DNA of 64,000 nt from Ursus arctos (Eukaryota > Chordata > Mammalia > Carnivora > Ursidae). Position 1 is the stretch's first letter. The number at the start of each line of letters is the position of its first letter. Shown here piece by piece: positions 1-12,704 of the stretch. Where the stretch lies: contig NW_026622985.1 in the NCBI RefSeq assembly GCF_023065955.2, forward strand, positions 76,621,931 to 76,685,930, written 5' to 3'. The translations under genes and the position numbers were made by a program. The notes beneath the pieces are model-generated. The model saw only the letters and a list, made by a program, of their open reading frames with translations, was not told the origin of the DNA and searched no databases.

Positions 1-77
1 CCCTCTCTATTCTCTCCTCCAGTTATAAGTTCTTGCACCCTGATTCACTGCACAGCTCCAAATTAAAAAGAGTTCTC

Positions 78-266
78 GGGCTGCCTGGGTGGCTCAGTTC
101 GTTAACCGTCTATCTTTGTCCCAGGTCATGATCCTAGTGTCCTAGGATCGAGCCTCCGTGCAGGCTCCCTGCTCAGCAGAGAGTCTGCTTCTCGCTCTCT
201 TTCTGCCTCTCCTCTTGCTCGTGCTCTCTCTCTCAAGTAAATAAATAAAATCTTAAGAAAAAAAAA
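78..266 (+). repeat. Can-SINE (tRNA-Lys-derived SINE), sense
   Basis: The copy runs from a tRNA-like head (gctgcctgggtggctcag, then a B-box-like ggatcgagcc) through a CT-rich stretch to a tail of aaataaataaaatctt and A residues. This head, CT tract and AATAAA-bearing tail are the architecture of carnivore tRNA-Lys SINEs, mobilised in trans by L1. The head is diverged (gttaaccgtctatc where younger copies have gttaagcgtctgcc), so this is an older insertion. I see no convincing target-site duplication. It has no coding function; the ORFs that cross such elements are artefacts. Confidence 0.9.
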
Positions 267-1222
267 TGAAAAACATTCTCATTCACTCTTGTTAAAATTC
301 TTGTCCCATTTTGCCTTTGTTTTTAAGATGTCAGTTCTGTCAAAGTAAAATGTTCCATATTACATTTCTATTTCTTGGGACAAAAATGACATCTAAGCTA
401 TTTCTAAAGGAAAAAAAATGGTTGCACTGGGTGCTTATGTGCTTTCTGTCTGTCTCTCTCTTTCTCTGATTCTCTTTTTCATTCTTGAAAATGATTACAA
501 AAATGTGTACTTTCATTAAATACCCCTGCCCAATTTGGGGGCTTATATATATATTTTTTAATATTAATTTTTGTGTTGATAAACTTATTCAGCAGTTCAA
601 TTCTACTTTTTGAATATGCATGAAAAGTGGAAGATGCACCACTTAATCTGAACACAACTTAATCCTTACTATCATGAAAGCAACTTCATTTAAATTCCAC
701 ATGCATCTCAACCTATCTTTAAGAAACAGAATAGTGTATGATATATCAATAAGGACTTTAAAAGATACCCAAAAATAAAATATTCAGTGTAAAATTATTT
801 TTCAATTGCGTGATGCCATACATGGTTTCATTATTAACTATTATTTTAAATAATTGTGTTGCAAGTTTTTGCATGAGAGAAAGAAGTTTCAAAACTGGCT
901 GCCAAGATTAATTTTAAGTATTTTTTAATTTAATTTTTTTTTAACAGGAGTAATTTTAAAACCAGGAAGAAAAAAATAAATAAGAAAACATGAAATGTCA
1001 ACAAGCTAAAGATGGTAAAAAATGGCTTCTTAGTCCTCTTAACTGAATGAAAATGCTTGTGACCAATGGAAATGCTTCGCAACCTTTGATGGAATTATGC
1101 ATCAATTCCACCCTAGCCTTTTAAGAGAACTAATGGCAAACACTTTATATCTCTGTGATAATCAAACTCTTTCTTTCACTATACTTATGCATAAGCATAT
1201 TGAGTCCATTTATACATAAAGT
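267..1222. other. AT-rich unannotated stretch
   Basis: Nothing coding or clearly repetitive is recognised. There is a short TC tract near 450-470, a TA run near 546-555 and T-rich runs near 920-945. It could hold very old repeat fragments that need profile searches to detect. Confidence 0.4.
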
Positions 1223-1237
1223 AATACACTTGACTTT

Positions 1238-2852
1238 GTTTGTTTGTTGTGTTTCAAGTTTTTATTTAAACTCTAGTTAGTTAACAAAGAGTGTAATATT
1301 GGTTTCAAGAACAGAATTTAATGATTCATCACTTAAATATATCATCCAGTGCTTATCACAAGTGCACTCCTTAATACCCACCACCCATTTAGCCATTCCT
1401 CACCCACCTCCCCTCCACCATCCCTCAGTTTGTTTTCTATAGTTAAGAGTCTCTTACGGTTTGCCTCCATCTCTAGTTTTTCTTCCTTTCCCTGTGTTCA
1501 TCTGTTTTGTTTCTTAAATTCCACATGAGTGAAATAATATGGTATTTGTCTTTCTCTGACTGACTTATTTCACTTAGCATAATATACTCTAGCTCTATTC
1601 ACATCGTAGCAAATGGCAAGATTTCATTGTTTTTGATGGCTGAGTAATATTCCATTATATATATATATCTACACACACCCCACATCTTCTTTATCCATTC
1701 ATCAGTCGATGGACATTTGGGATCTTTCCATAATTTAGTTATTGTTGATAATGCTACTTTAAACATCAGGGTGCATGTGCCCCTTTGAATCAGTATTTTT
1801 GTGTCCTTTGGGTAAAACCTAATAGTACAATTGCTGGGTCATAAGATAGTTCTATTTTTAACTTTTTGAGGAACCTCCATACTGTTTTCCAGAGTGGCTG
1901 CACCAGTTTGCATTCCCACCAACAGTGTAAGAGGGTTCCCCTTTTTCCACATCTTTGCCAACATCTGTTCTTTCCTGTGTTGTTAATTTAGCCATTCTGA
2001 CAGGTGTGAGGTGATATCTCATAGTTTTGATTGGTACTTCCCTGATGATAAAAGATGTTGAGCATTTTTTCATGTGCCTGTTGGCCATTTGTATGTCTTC
2101 TTTGGAAAAATGTCTATGCATGGCTTCTACCCATTTCTTAACTGGATTATTTGTTTTTTGAGTGTTGAGTTTGTTAAGTTCTTTATAGATTTTGGATACT
2201 AGCCCTTTATCAGATATGTCATTTGCAAATATCTTCTCCCATTCCATAGGTTGCCTTTGAGGTTTGTTGATAATTTTCTTTGCTGTGCAGAAGCTTTTAA
2301 TTTTGATGAGGTCCTAATAGTTCAATGCTTTTGTTTCCCTTGCCTCAGGAGAGGTGTTTAGTAAAAAGTTGCTAAGGCTGATGTCAGAGAGGTTGTTGCC
2401 TATGTTCTCCTTGAGGATTTTGGTGGTTTCCTGTCTCACATTTAGGTCTTCCATCCATTTTGATTTTATTTCTTACATGGTATAAAAAAGTGGTTCAGTT
2501 TCTTCTGCATGTGTCTGTCTCATTTTCCCAATGCTATTTGTTGAAGAGACTATCTTTTCCATTGGATATTTTTTTCCCTGCTTTGCTGAAGATTAGTAGA
2601 CCATATAGTTGTGGTAGAAAACCCACTGCTGGGTTTTCTATACTGTTTCATTAATCTATGTGTCTCTTTTTGTGTCAGTACTTTACTGTATCAATGACTA
2701 CAGCTTTGTAATATAACATGAAGTTGGAATTGTGATGCTTCCAGCTTTGATTTCTTTTTCAGGATTGCTTTAGCTATTTGGGGTCTTTTGTGGTTCCATA
2801 CAAATTTTAGGACTGTTTGTTCTAGCTCTGTGAAAACTTTTAACAATCCTAG
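1238..2852 (-). mobile_element. 5'-truncated carnivore L1 (LINE-1), antisense
   Basis: Read on the minus strand this is the 3' part of an L1: the end of ORF2 followed by the 3' UTR and an A-rich tail (tttg-rich on the plus strand at 1233-1250). A 129-codon ORF2 remnant survives at 1858-2247, with residues such as [20 protein letters not shown] near its start, typical of the ORF2 C-terminal region; frames break on both sides of it. The element is bracketed by near-identical 15-bp direct repeats (1223-1237 and 2853-2867, one mismatch), which I read as target-site duplications. They fix the 3' boundary and indicate insertion by target-primed reverse transcription with 5' truncation. It cannot be active: most of ORF2, all of ORF1 and the promoter are absent. 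Confidence 0.9.
1654..1678. repeat. Short TA/CA-rich simple repeat within L1
   Basis: A (TA)n run followed by acacacac lies inside the L1 3' UTR, at the place where related carnivore L1 copies also carry a short variable TA tract. Confidence 0.7.
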
Positions 2853-2867
2853 AATACAGTTGACTTT

Positions 2868-5519
2868 TATATGACTATTGAAAAATACTATCATTTCTGA
2901 TAGACTTGGCCTATCTTTCTCAATGTCAGTTTTAAAACTTAAAAAAACAATTCAATTGTTATCTGGAGAGTAGGTTTCTGAAAAGTCTAGACAGTAAATT
3001 ATTCAGAAAATATTTAAGTCTCAGTAACAGGGAAGCTCTTGATTTTCATTGGATTTGAAGCAACTATTGTAAAATAAATGGATTGTTCACAAGATTTTTG
3101 AGCATTTCTTTTTCTGTAAGTATTTTCTTATATTGTATTATGCTTGCCTGAAAACTTGATAACTTGTTCAGATTTCAGAACCTCATCACTGTTCTCTTTC
3201 AGGGATGGAAATGCATTTCTCTCAGTAAGTAAAAAAGTCTATGGCAAAAAGTTTTGTCACCTTTGAGTGTGATTCACTGTTATCCTTTCTCTAAAATCTA
3301 TGAAAATTCAATATGAAAGTTATTATTCTTTTAGAAGATGACATAATTTGTACTCACAATGATTCACCTGTATTGTATTTTAAACCTGCTTATTTTTCTG
3401 CATCCTAGAATGAAAATAATTTGGTTGGTGGGATTCTTTGTGATCTCTAATGCTATTCATTTAAGGTGGTCTTTAGTTATAAAATTTCTCTATGTTTACA
3501 ATTTTCTAAAGTTCCAAATAACCGAAAGTTCTCAGGGAATAGGAAGATGCCATTACAAATAGGAAGATTAGCATATCATAAAGGCCAAATAAAAATACGA
3601 AGAAACTGAGATTACTGATTTTCCTCTCAAATATTCACCTAATGCTATTTGAAGACCTTAATTTAGCAATGCTGCCTACACATTACTCGATTAAACCTTG
3701 TTCAATAAATGAACTCCGAAAAAAACTTGCATTTAATTTTTTTAGTTTAGTTTATTTAATGTGATATTATCATATTTTACTATATCATTTTACTATGTCC
3801 AGATGATTTTATTACTTTGTCAAGGAGAATTTTTTCATAACTAATTTGATTTTATAATACACAGATTATGAAATAACCATACTTGGAAGATATTAGGTAA
3901 ATAACAATGAATATTTAAAGAAAACCAACTCATCATTTTCCACAAAACATGTTTTAAACTAGTCCAAATTGTTTCCTTGAATTTTAATATTTAATTTACT
4001 ATTTCAAAACTTTCATTGGTACCTACAGACTAAACTAGGCAATATTTCTGCTATCTGTAAGGATCATAATGATGAAAATTTATGATACTAATAATATAGA
4101 AAAATATTACATGTAGGAAGGAACCCTTATATTTTGCTTGTATTAAAAGAGGAAGGTAACATACATCTAGGGGATATATCAGTTATTTTCTATTCATAGA
4201 TAAAATGTGTTGGCAAAATATTATTCAATATTATATCTACTTATATATCATTTTGATTTTGTGATATTATTATACAAACACTTTATTGCAATAATGTTAT
4301 TTTATGTATTCCCATTAATGTATGACAGTCATTTAAAATTTCAGAATAAACATACTTTTCTCAAGAAAAAAGGTTACCAGATTTCTCACTTCATAGAATG
4401 TAATTATTTTAAACTTTAATAAAGCATAATTATTTTATACTTTAATAAGATCTGAAAGACAATATAGCTTAACTCCTATTGTCTTGTTTCCCTTTCTTCT
4501 ATCCACATTTCATACATGGATATAGAGGATGGATGAAATTATATGTATTGAAGGTCATGCTGTAATTATTGAGAGGGAGACAACCAAAATACCTGACATG
4601 CAGTTTGTGAGTTTTTGTCCACTATACCATTCTATTTCTTCCCAAATTTGCAGCTTTTAAATAGCAATGACTTATGGTGAATCCAAGTCTTTTAAGCCCA
4701 TTTTCCACTAGTTCCTTTTAATCTGTGCATGAATAATATGATCAGCAAATCTGGTTGAGATAAGGGGCATTCACAAAGTTCAACGGACATGTTTAAGACT
4801 GTGCATGTACTTAGCATAAGAGCCAGGATCATAAATCAAACCTAAGACTCTATATTCAGTACATTTTTCACTCTATCGCACAGCTTTTGGTCTAAATGTG
4901 CATTCAAGCCAGAGCATATTACCATGCTGGGGGAAAGGCGAGGGTGGTTATGGCCAAAATATGTAAATGAGCACCTGCTGAAGACCACCAGAGCCATCTG
5001 CTGCTTGGATTCTCATACCCATTTGCTGACCTCTTTATGCTAGCTTTTTCTCTCAGTTTTTCAGGATGTGAAGGGAGAGCCACATTCTCTACAGATTTTA
5101 AGGTATTAGCAATCATTGAGATTACCTCATAATGAACTTGTTAAAGAAGTACCCGCTTGATTTAGTGTACTAGGGTCCTAAACTGCTTGAAGACTCTGTG
5201 GGTCACTCTTAGAGTGCAGCTTACCAGAATACTTAAAGTTGGCCTTATGGATTCTCAGGCATTCATTCCAGTATTCATTTCAGCATTGGCCATAATTCTT
5301 GATTATGATTCTAGGATCCTTTACAATCTAAATTTTCAATTCAAATCAATGTACTCACTAAATACTTTTCCTAGTCTTATCAGCATCCATAAAAAAGTCC
5401 TTTAGAAGATCATTCAATTGATATTAGCATTATAAAAATAAAGCATAGTCAAATGGAAAATTGGAAATACACAGAAAAGAAAAAAAACAAGAAAATAAAA
5501 GACACAAGTAATCACACAG
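2868..5519. other. AT-rich, mostly unique stretch
   Basis: No gene is seen. The stretch is strongly AT-rich with many stop codons in all frames. The only recognisable piece is a possible MIR fragment near 4750-4890, listed separately. ORFs of 62-72 codons here have no recognisable content and match chance expectation. Confidence 0.4.
4750..4890 (-). repeat. Possible MIR fragment, antisense
   Basis: The segment 'taagagccaggatcataaatc ... ctaagactctatattcagtac' resembles the antisense MIR core and flank (gagccaggattcgaac ... gactc). It is heavily diverged, as expected for this mammal-wide tRNA-derived SINE. The call rests on resemblance by eye only. Confidence 0.35.
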
Positions 5520-5970
5520 ACACAACTGTTCAGTTTAGGTATATATTTTTCATTATTAGTGTGTGTATAATTTGTATGTAAATTTTAAAATATAAGTAAT
5601 ATCAGATCAATGTTATTTATGTGTATTCCAAAACATAGTTTAATCTCAGGTGTACAAATTATACCATTTAGCAATAAGCCATTAAAAATGTATCCTTTCA
5701 TCCATATTATTCTACAGCATCATTTAAAATGCTTTCATAGTGTTTCATGATTCATAGTGAATCATGATTGATTTAGAACTTCCTCTCTTAAGACTTAGGT
5801 TGCTAGCAATACCTTTGTTCAAATTAACTTCTATGAAAATCATTGCATATATATCTAATTATTTCTTTAGGAAAAGCTTCTCAATGTGGATACTGCTGTG
5901 TCAAAGACTATGAAACCTACTCCAACAGATACTTTTAAAGACTTTTGTATGGTGAGACTTTTGAGGTAAC
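5520..5970 (-). mobile_element. Old L1 (L1M-type) fragment, antisense
   Basis: Phrases such as 'tctaattatttctttaggaa' and 'tggatactgctgtgtcaaag' are diverged forms of the antisense ORF2 3' region of ancient mammalian L1s (attatttccttaggataaattcctagaagtggaattgctgggtcaaagg). No reading frame survives. The Can-SINE at 5981 was inserted at its downstream edge. Confidence 0.5.
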
Positions 5971-5980
5971 TTCATTATTC

Positions 5981-6199
5981 TTTTTTTTTTTAAAGATTTT
6001 ATTTATTTATTTGAGAGAGAGTGAGCATGAGTGAGAGAGAGAGAGCAGAAGCAGAGGGGCAGAGGGAGAAGGATAAGCAGGCTCCCTGATGGCTGAGCAG
6101 GGAGCCTAGCCCAACATGGGGCTTGATCCCAGGACCTCCTTGTAACCATGACCTGAGCTGAAGGCAGATGCTTAGCCAACTGAACTACCCAGGCACCCC
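5981..6199 (-). repeat. Can-SINE, antisense
   Basis: A poly-T start, aagattttatttatttattt, a GA-rich tract and a tRNA-like head ending in acccaggcacccc mark an antisense Can-SINE. Direct repeats tcattattc (5972-5980) and tcattatcc (6200-6208) flank it, with one mismatch. Confidence 0.93.
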
Positions 6200-6234
6200 T
6201 CATTATCCTTCTTTTCACCATAGTTTCCATTCTT

Positions 6235-6345
6235 GAACAGTTATTATGTGCTGAACACAGTTCACATTACATGGATTTTCTTGTTTATTTTATATAACAA
6301 AATCCTTGGTGTTTGCTATTATTATGCACAATTTACTGATTGGGT
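6235..6345 (-). repeat. MIR fragment, antisense
   Basis: 'ttattatgtgctgaacacag ... attattatgcacaatttactg' follows the antisense MIR order: tactatgtgccaggcac, then tattattatccccattttacag. It is strongly diverged, so the boundaries are approximate. Confidence 0.5.
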
Positions 6346-7717
6346 AGAATTAACTCAAATTTTAATTTGTTCTATTTTTAACATGCTTGATCATGTCAGC
6401 AGTATGTATCCTTATGTTTTATGTTTGCTGGCTTTATATGCCTTTACTTACTACTGTTAATAATCCCTTGTGCTTCAAAGATCTTTTACTTTTCTAACAT
6501 AGAGAGACACAAACTGGAAAACTACCCTGCTAATTCCCTCATGCACTTGTGACAAAGACCTTCCTTCAGTCAAATTTTGGATACAACTACTTCCTACCGT
6601 TCTTTTCATTGTTTCCTTCCTCTCTGGCCATTATTTCCAAGTCAGGTGGTTAGCTCATATGCATGTGCTCATTAAGAACCACTGCATGGAGTCATTCTCT
6701 CTCTGAATTAGACACCAACGAACAGACCTGACTTCTAAAAATAATTGATGAGGGTTAATTTTGCTACCAAATAGAGATACTATAGAGGAGAATTTGGGGG
6801 ATGTTTAAGAAGTGCCTATAGTGAAAATAGTCATACTACAATTTATATTACATGTGGGTGATGTAATGTTATACATCCCATATTCAAGACTATGTAACAA
6901 CAAACTTTTTGGTAATGAATTACAATACCTTAGCTGGTAATTCTTTTTTTTGACTAATGATACAGAATTAGGCAGAAAAGGACTTCTGGAAATATGATAT
7001 TTCAGTATTAAATCATTTTATGCAAATAATTTCAATCTATTTTTACTTTTTATGCTTCTACTTAGGAATTTAATTCTCCCGTGTTGGTATGTCAGGTTAC
7101 ACATCTATGCTTATCAACGGATAATAATGAACATTTATTAGTGACTTCTTTACCAATAATAATGTTTTAACAAGAATTACTTAATATGCTGTCCTTTCTA
7201 TACATGGATCAATAAAATTGTAAAATAGATGCAATAAATAAGATTCTTAAATATATATCTAAATTTTGAAAAATAGTTAAGTCAACTTAACTTTCTCAAG
7301 AGTATTATTTACTTATAATTGTAAAAAATTATCACTTTTTACAGTAATTTGAAAAACAGCTAAATAAAATTTTAATCAATTCTCTTGAGAATTCAATTTT
7401 AGTCATCATGCTTCTCTAATTAAAAATAAAAAAGCTTTGTAGCTCTTAGACCCATAGTTATACTTTGTGGTTTACAATGTTATTTCACTACAAAAAAAAA
7501 AACACTTTTCAAGTTATTTTCAACACTTTCAATACTCTAAACTTTTAGTAAGAGTAGTTTTTAGTTTGATTATCTAGATTTGTTAACCAATCTCCCTGAA
7601 AGTGTAACAAAAAGCTTCTATAAGCTTGGAGAGGAAGAACATGCTGGCCAAGCAATTTATCACTTAGTCTCACAAGCCAAAAAACACTTTGACCCCCATT
7701 AAAGCTCTTTTGAGAGC
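6346..7717. other. AT-rich unannotated stretch
   Basis: No gene or recognisable repeat is seen. A short A-run lies at about 7492-7502. The sequence is dominated by AT-rich, stop-filled DNA. Confidence 0.4.
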
Positions 7718-7719
7718 TA

Positions 7720-8402
7720 CAATAGTTCCCCCTTATCTGCAGGACATCCATTCCACACACCCCCAATGGATGTCTGAAACTGCAGATAATACCAAACCCT
7801 ATATACACTATGTTTTTTTCCTATACATACATATCCATGACAAAGTTTAATTTATACATTAAGCATAGTAAGAGATTAACAATAATAATAATAAAACAGA
7901 ACAATTATAACAAAAATGTTAATAAGAGTTACATGAATGTGGTCTCTCTCTTGAAATATCTTTTTTTTAAGATTTAATTTATTCATTTTAGAGATAGAGA
8001 GAAAGAGAGCATGAACAAGGAGGGGAGCAGAGGGAGAGGGACAAGCAGACTCCAGGCTGAGCACACAGTCTGATGCAGGGCTCCATCCCATGACCCTGAG
8101 ATCATGACCTGAGCCGAAATCAAGAGTCAGAGGCTTAACTAACTGATCCATGCAGGTCCCCCTCTCAAAATATCCTATAGTACTGTACTCATCCTTCTCC
8201 TTCTTATGATGATGTGAGATGACAAAGTGCCTACATGATGATAAGAAGTGAGGTCAATGACATAGGCATCATGACATAATGTTAGCTACTACTCACCTCC
8301 TGCCCATTTGTCAGAAGGAGGATCATATGCTTCTGTACTGCCATTTACTACCGGTAACTGAACCCACAGAAAATGAAAATGTGGAGAAGGGGGGACTCCT
8401 AT
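7720..8402. mobile_element. Tigger-like (TcMar) non-autonomous DNA transposon, split by a SINE
   Basis: The left end (caatagttcccccttatctgc) and the reverse complement of the right end (tataggagtccccccttctcc) form imperfect terminal inverted repeats. TA dinucleotides lie at both edges (7718-7719 and about 8401-8402), the TcMar target-site signature. The interior includes 'aagtttaatttatacattaa', 'agagattaacaataataata' and 'atgtgagatgacaaagtgcc', and recurs at 63367-63784 in the same orientation. An antisense Can-SINE sits inside (7961-8161). No transposase frame remains. I recognise the family as a mammal-wide Tigger-related MITE but do not assign a subfamily name. Confidence 0.75.
7961..8161 (-). 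repeat. Can-SINE inserted in the Tigger-like element, antisense
   Basis: The copy runs from a poly-T start to a head ending in gcaggtcccc. The flanking 13-bp repeats (7948-7960 and 8162-8174) differ at two positions and duplicate host MITE sequence, so the SINE landed in an already resident DNA transposon. Confidence 0.93.
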
Positions 8403-8627
8403 ACATTGAAAACAACCAGTTGGTTAGTGTCATGGGTGTGGAAATCCCATCTTTTAATTCTGAAGTTTAATTTTGGTTTTCCCAAGAATTTAGCAAAATT
8501 TCTGGTTTGATCAGGCTACCTTTTTATTGTGGAGTGACTTAATCTCTCCCTCTCTCTTTGAAATTTTCCTGCTAGGAATTAGCATGTACCAACAAACATG
8601 ATGGCCTCATTTCTTTCCCTAAACCAT

Positions 8628-8827
8628 TTTTTTTTTTTAAAGATTTTATTTATTTATTCGACAGAGATAGAGACAGCCAGCGAGAGAGGGAACACAAGCA
8701 GGGGGAGTGGGAGAGGAAGAAGCAGGCTCATAGCGGAGGAGCCTGATGTGGGGCTCGATCCCATAACGCCGGGATCACGCCCTGAGCCGAAGGCAGACGC
8801 TTAACCGCTGTGCCACCCAGGCGCCCC
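8628..8827 (-). repeat. Young ursid-type Can-SINE, antisense
   Basis: It has the diagnostic blocks gacagccagcgagagaggga and gggggagtgggaggaaga-like text with a CpG-retaining head (acgccgggatcacgccctga, gacgcttaaccgctg, aggcgcccc). Direct repeats taaaccatttt (8620-8630, overlapping the T run) and taaaccagttt (8829-8839) flank it. Retained CpGs indicate a recent insertion relative to the other copies. Confidence 0.95.
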
Positions 8828-8839
8828 ATAAACCAGTTT

Positions 8840-9399
8840 TTCATTAGCTTTGTAGCAATCAAAACAAATTTCATTTTCACCTTTTATTATATGTGCCATT
8901 CATACGTTTTTAGTTTAGTACTGAAAACCCAAGGGTGCCACTTTATTTTCCACATTACTGACTTTTTAATTGTACCTAATTCATCAGAAGATTTTGGACC
9001 ATGCAAAATGGCTTATCGTAGTTGAGATCAGCATGCATTCTACTGAAGCCTGCTGGGTTTGAAGCATGAGCTATCCAAGATCTCTCTCATGGAGCATCAG
9101 CTGTGGGCCCTATATTTTCATATTCCCAACAGTTGGTGTACTCATGGGGAATCACACATAACTAAGCTGGAAGAGATTTTTAAAAATCATTTGGTTCCAA
9201 CCATTTGTGCTATATCCCTATGTAACTCTTCCCAATTGCCATTAAACCACGCTTCTAAATTCTCCTGTTTTGTTGATCTTTCCAGTGAAATAGCTCTTGA
9301 ATGTTGCCAACCTATTGGTAACTTCTCATTTTTATCCCACTCTATTTCTCAGCAGCATTAGACCCAATTAACCATTATAGCCTTCTTGCGCCACTCTAT
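8840..9399. other. Unannotated stretch
   Basis: A 100-codon open frame at 9059-9361 has no recognisable motif, no Kozak-like context and no neighbouring exon signals; I treat it as chance. Nothing else is identified. Confidence 0.4.
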
Positions 9400-9710
9400 G
9401 ACTTCTCTACCATGACACTTTTCAGTGGCTGCTGCTTTTCATCTTACTTTTCTGGTTCCTTCTTTTATATCTGATTTCTAAACATCCCCTGTGCCCCAGG
9501 GTACAGACTTAAACCCTTTTCTCTTTTCTTCATAGGTAATTTCCTCTAGTCCTATGGCTCTAAAGACCATCTACATTTTTTTGACTCTCAAATTTGTATC
9601 TTTAGCCCTGAATATCCAGGAACTCCAGATCATGTGATATGTCCACTTCCAGCTACCAATCTAGACATCTAATAGGCATCTGAAATTTTACATGTTCAAA
9701 AAAACCAGTT
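9400..9710 (+). mobile_element. L2 LINE fragment, sense (internal part)
   Basis: The phrases 'tcctatggctctaaagacca', 'tctacatttttttgactctc', 'ctagacatctaataggcatc' and 'ttacatgttcaaaa' follow, in order, the diverged RT-region consensus of the mammalian L2 LINE (atggctttaaataccatctac ... gatgtctaataggcatctcaa ... acatgtccaaaac). No frame is intact. Confidence 0.5.
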
Positions 9711-10157
9711 GGTTCCCACAATCTTTCCTTTGCACTGTGAACTTACTCAAGCCACATACATAGTGGCAACCTCGGAATTGTTTGTTTCCCCTTAAATCCC
9801 GTGTGAAAATGCACCAGCAAAACCTGGTAACATTACTAGCAAAACTAATCCAAAATTGAAGCAGATTTATTATGTGTGAATTACCCCCTACATATATCTC
9901 CGAAGAAAAGCCACATGACACTCTTTCTCTAGGCCATGAGAAATAAAGGGTGAGTAGAGTGCCAACATCTTTCAGAAATGAATTGTGGAGGATTATTTTC
10001 TCTAAAGTAGGGATACTCATGGTCTTACTTGTTGATGGAAATGAAAGTATCAACCAAAAAATATCAAAGCTACTATGGATTAGCTATGGACACAAAAGTT
10101 CAGCAAAAATCAACAAAATGGGTTTTTGTCTCCATGAGAGACACTACAGATGAACAG
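9711..10157. other. Unannotated stretch
   Basis: A 121-codon minus-strand frame covers much of this stretch (9688-10053). It shows no motif I recognise and no codon bias I can judge by eye; no repeat family is named. Confidence 0.35.
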
Positions 10158-10172
10158 GACTCCCTGATTTCT

Positions 10173-10350
10173 TTTTTTAAAAAGATTTTATTGATTGATT
10201 GATTTGAAAGAGAGAGAGCGTGCACAGGCAGAGGGAGAAGCAGACTCCCTGCTGAACAGGGAGCCCTACGTGAGGCTCCATCCCAGGACCCTGGGATCAT
10301 GACTGGAGCCGAAGGCAGATGCACAACCGACTGAGCCATCCAGGCACCCC
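10173..10350 (-). repeat. Can-SINE with perfect 15-bp target-site duplication, antisense
   Basis: The SINE lies between exact copies of gactccctgatttct (10158-10172 and 10354-10368). Its A-tail side shows a ttgattgattgattt variant of the usual ttatttatttattt, and the head ends in ccatccaggcacccc. The perfect duplication argues for a fairly recent insertion. Confidence 0.97.
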
Positions 10351-10368
10351 AATGACTCCCTGATTTCT

Positions 10369-12689
10369 ATGAGAATCTCCACACCCCAAGGTTGTAGAGA
10401 ACAAGGAGAGATACTTAACTAACAGAAACAAAGTAAGTATGGGTTGCTCAGTAGAAAGCAGCGTTGATGTGGCAACTAGGATTATCTAATTTACAAACTT
10501 TTGGTGGTTGCTAATGATGGGATTATGACTGAAATAAATGAGCAGCTTCTTGAATAAAGGAAATGCTGCAACAATAGTATATCCTATGAATTTGCCTCCT
10601 AGTCGTCTGTATACAGACTTGTGGCCATTGCCACGGAAACTCTATGATGGGAAAGAAAAATACTAAAAATTCTTGTGATATTGGACACTGAATTTCATCT
10701 TGAATGAGCAGAAATGCCACATAGGTGCTCCGTTAGAACAGGAGATTGTAGAGATGAGGTAATAAAGCAAGTGCTGACCTTAGTTCAAATGTATGTTAAA
10801 CCTAGTACTCATTTCTGTGCCTTTTTTCTTTTTGAGTGGGTGGGAAATAAATCTACTGAATGTTTCAATTTGAGTCCCAAGGGCAAACAGCACAAATTAG
10901 GATAATTTTACTTTTTATTTATTTGCTTTTAAACAAAGGGGCTAATTTCAAAGGCATATGAACGTTGTGGAGGAACACAAAGTGAGGGAAACAGGGGCTA
11001 ACAACAGTGCAGTTTTTACCATCCCCAGGCCCAAAGGGATAAGGGGAAGGAGGGATGCCCAGAAACTGAAGGTAAGATGGGAGTTTAGACAAGAATGCAT
11101 TGAGAACAGCAACTTTCTATCAAGGGATGTAGCTACCATGACTTGAACTCACAGAGAGGGAACCAGGAAAAGATATATTCTGACTTCACTCCTTTGCAAA
11201 GAATCATTAGCTAAAACCAACCAGACACTAGAGGACTCAAAATTTCATGATGTAATCCATACAGGTCAGCCTCCTGGGAAGAGATCAGGATAGAGAAGGA
11301 TGGAAAGTGAATTTGGAGGGGCAATATCAGGCACATCCAAAAACTGACAAACTCCTCACACTGGCCCTGACTTGGGAAGAAAGGGACAGTGTGGAGCAAG
11401 GGAAGATTCTAGAGCTTTTTTTCCTTCACAAAAACAATATATCAAAGGTAACATCCATACTTTAAAGTTGTAGTTTTGGTGATTCTTATCACATCCTTAT
11501 TTAACCATCTGCCTTGGCAGGGGCAGAAGATGGATGCAGTTTGGAGAATATTAATAGATTACCATAAATGTAGTCAACTCTTGGTCAAATTATGGTTTTC
11601 TCAATGAAGATTTTATTTCCACGTCTGGTGAATGGTAAGCAGATATTAACCTTAAAAATGATGTTTTATCTTGCCCAACATAGCTGAAAACTCCAGAAGT
11701 TTGACTACACTGAGCAGGGATAGTAATGCAAATTCATAGTCTTGTCTCAATGATTTATGCCAAATAGAGCCACAGCCTGCAGGAATCTTGATTGTCTTAT
11801 CATGCCATAGGTTATCACTGGCTCACTGATGACATTAAGCTGACAAGACCTAGAAAGCCAGAATCTGTTTGTGCCTTCAATGCCCATGTAGGATAAGTAT
11901 GTACTAAACAAAGAGCAGGAAATCCATGGAAATACAAGTTCCTGCAACCTCATTGGAGCTTTTGGGGGATCAATGAGTAGGGTGGCTATCTGCTTCAAGG
12001 GACAAGTTGCTTCATCATATATCACTTACTTTAAGAAAGATGCACAAAGCTTGTTAGGCTACTTGCTAGTTTGATGATGGTGTATAGCTTTGTATAATTC
12101 AAAAAGGCAAAAATTCAATAAATAAATATACAAATGTGCACTTATCAATATTTTGAGATAGAACAAAGGCTTTCTTTGTGCAAAAAAAATAGGCTTTGTT
12201 TTTCTTTGCTTAGATTACTAACAGAGTTTTCTTTTTTTATAACCACAATTAAGCTTTTCTAAATTGGGTGGGAACTTAGAAACACTTGCAAAACAATTTA
12301 AGTGCAGAGATCTTTACAGTCATAGATTTTCCCCCAGTTTTTATTATTGTCTTACACCTAATTGATCGTAACTTTAAAGAGTTTAATTTTATTAAATATT
12401 TCCATGTATTTAACTTAGTTTTTAAAGAATCAACTTTCTTTTCACGTTCATATTTCACTACTTTACACAATAGATAATTAACAAGCAATTTTAGATAGAA
12501 GCACAATATACACGAGTAGGTCCCCGAATAAATACAATGGAATATTGACAAGCATATAACAACTCAATTAGTGGACCTAAAAATGTATGTGTATATAAGA
12601 GCATTTGCTAATTTTGCAAATAGGTACAAGTTAAGTGGAGATGGGTTAAGAGGGCTTTAGTTTACCATATTTATGTGTGTACTTACCCA
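10369..12689. other. Unannotated stretch, possibly containing an old repeat near 11.1-11.4 kb
   Basis: No gene is recognised. The part around 11240-11300 ('catacaggtcagcctcctgg', 'tggaaagtgaatttggaggg') feels like an old mammalian interspersed repeat, but I cannot name it. A 92-codon minus frame at 11747-12025 and a 91-codon minus frame at 12276-12551 have no recognisable domain. An AT-rich block follows 12050. Confidence 0.35.
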
Positions 12690-12704
12690 AATTATCAAGC
12701 AGGT

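Noticed and set aside
1858..2247. 129-codon minus-strand open frame as a possible gene
   Set aside because: Its text is the C-terminal part of L1 ORF2, inside a 5'-truncated L1 with target-site duplications.
9059..10053. Frames of 100 (9059-9361, plus) and 121 codons (9688-10053, minus) as candidate exons or small genes
   Set aside because: No motif, no convincing splice or start context, and lengths compatible with chance in 64 kb; part of the interval is L2.
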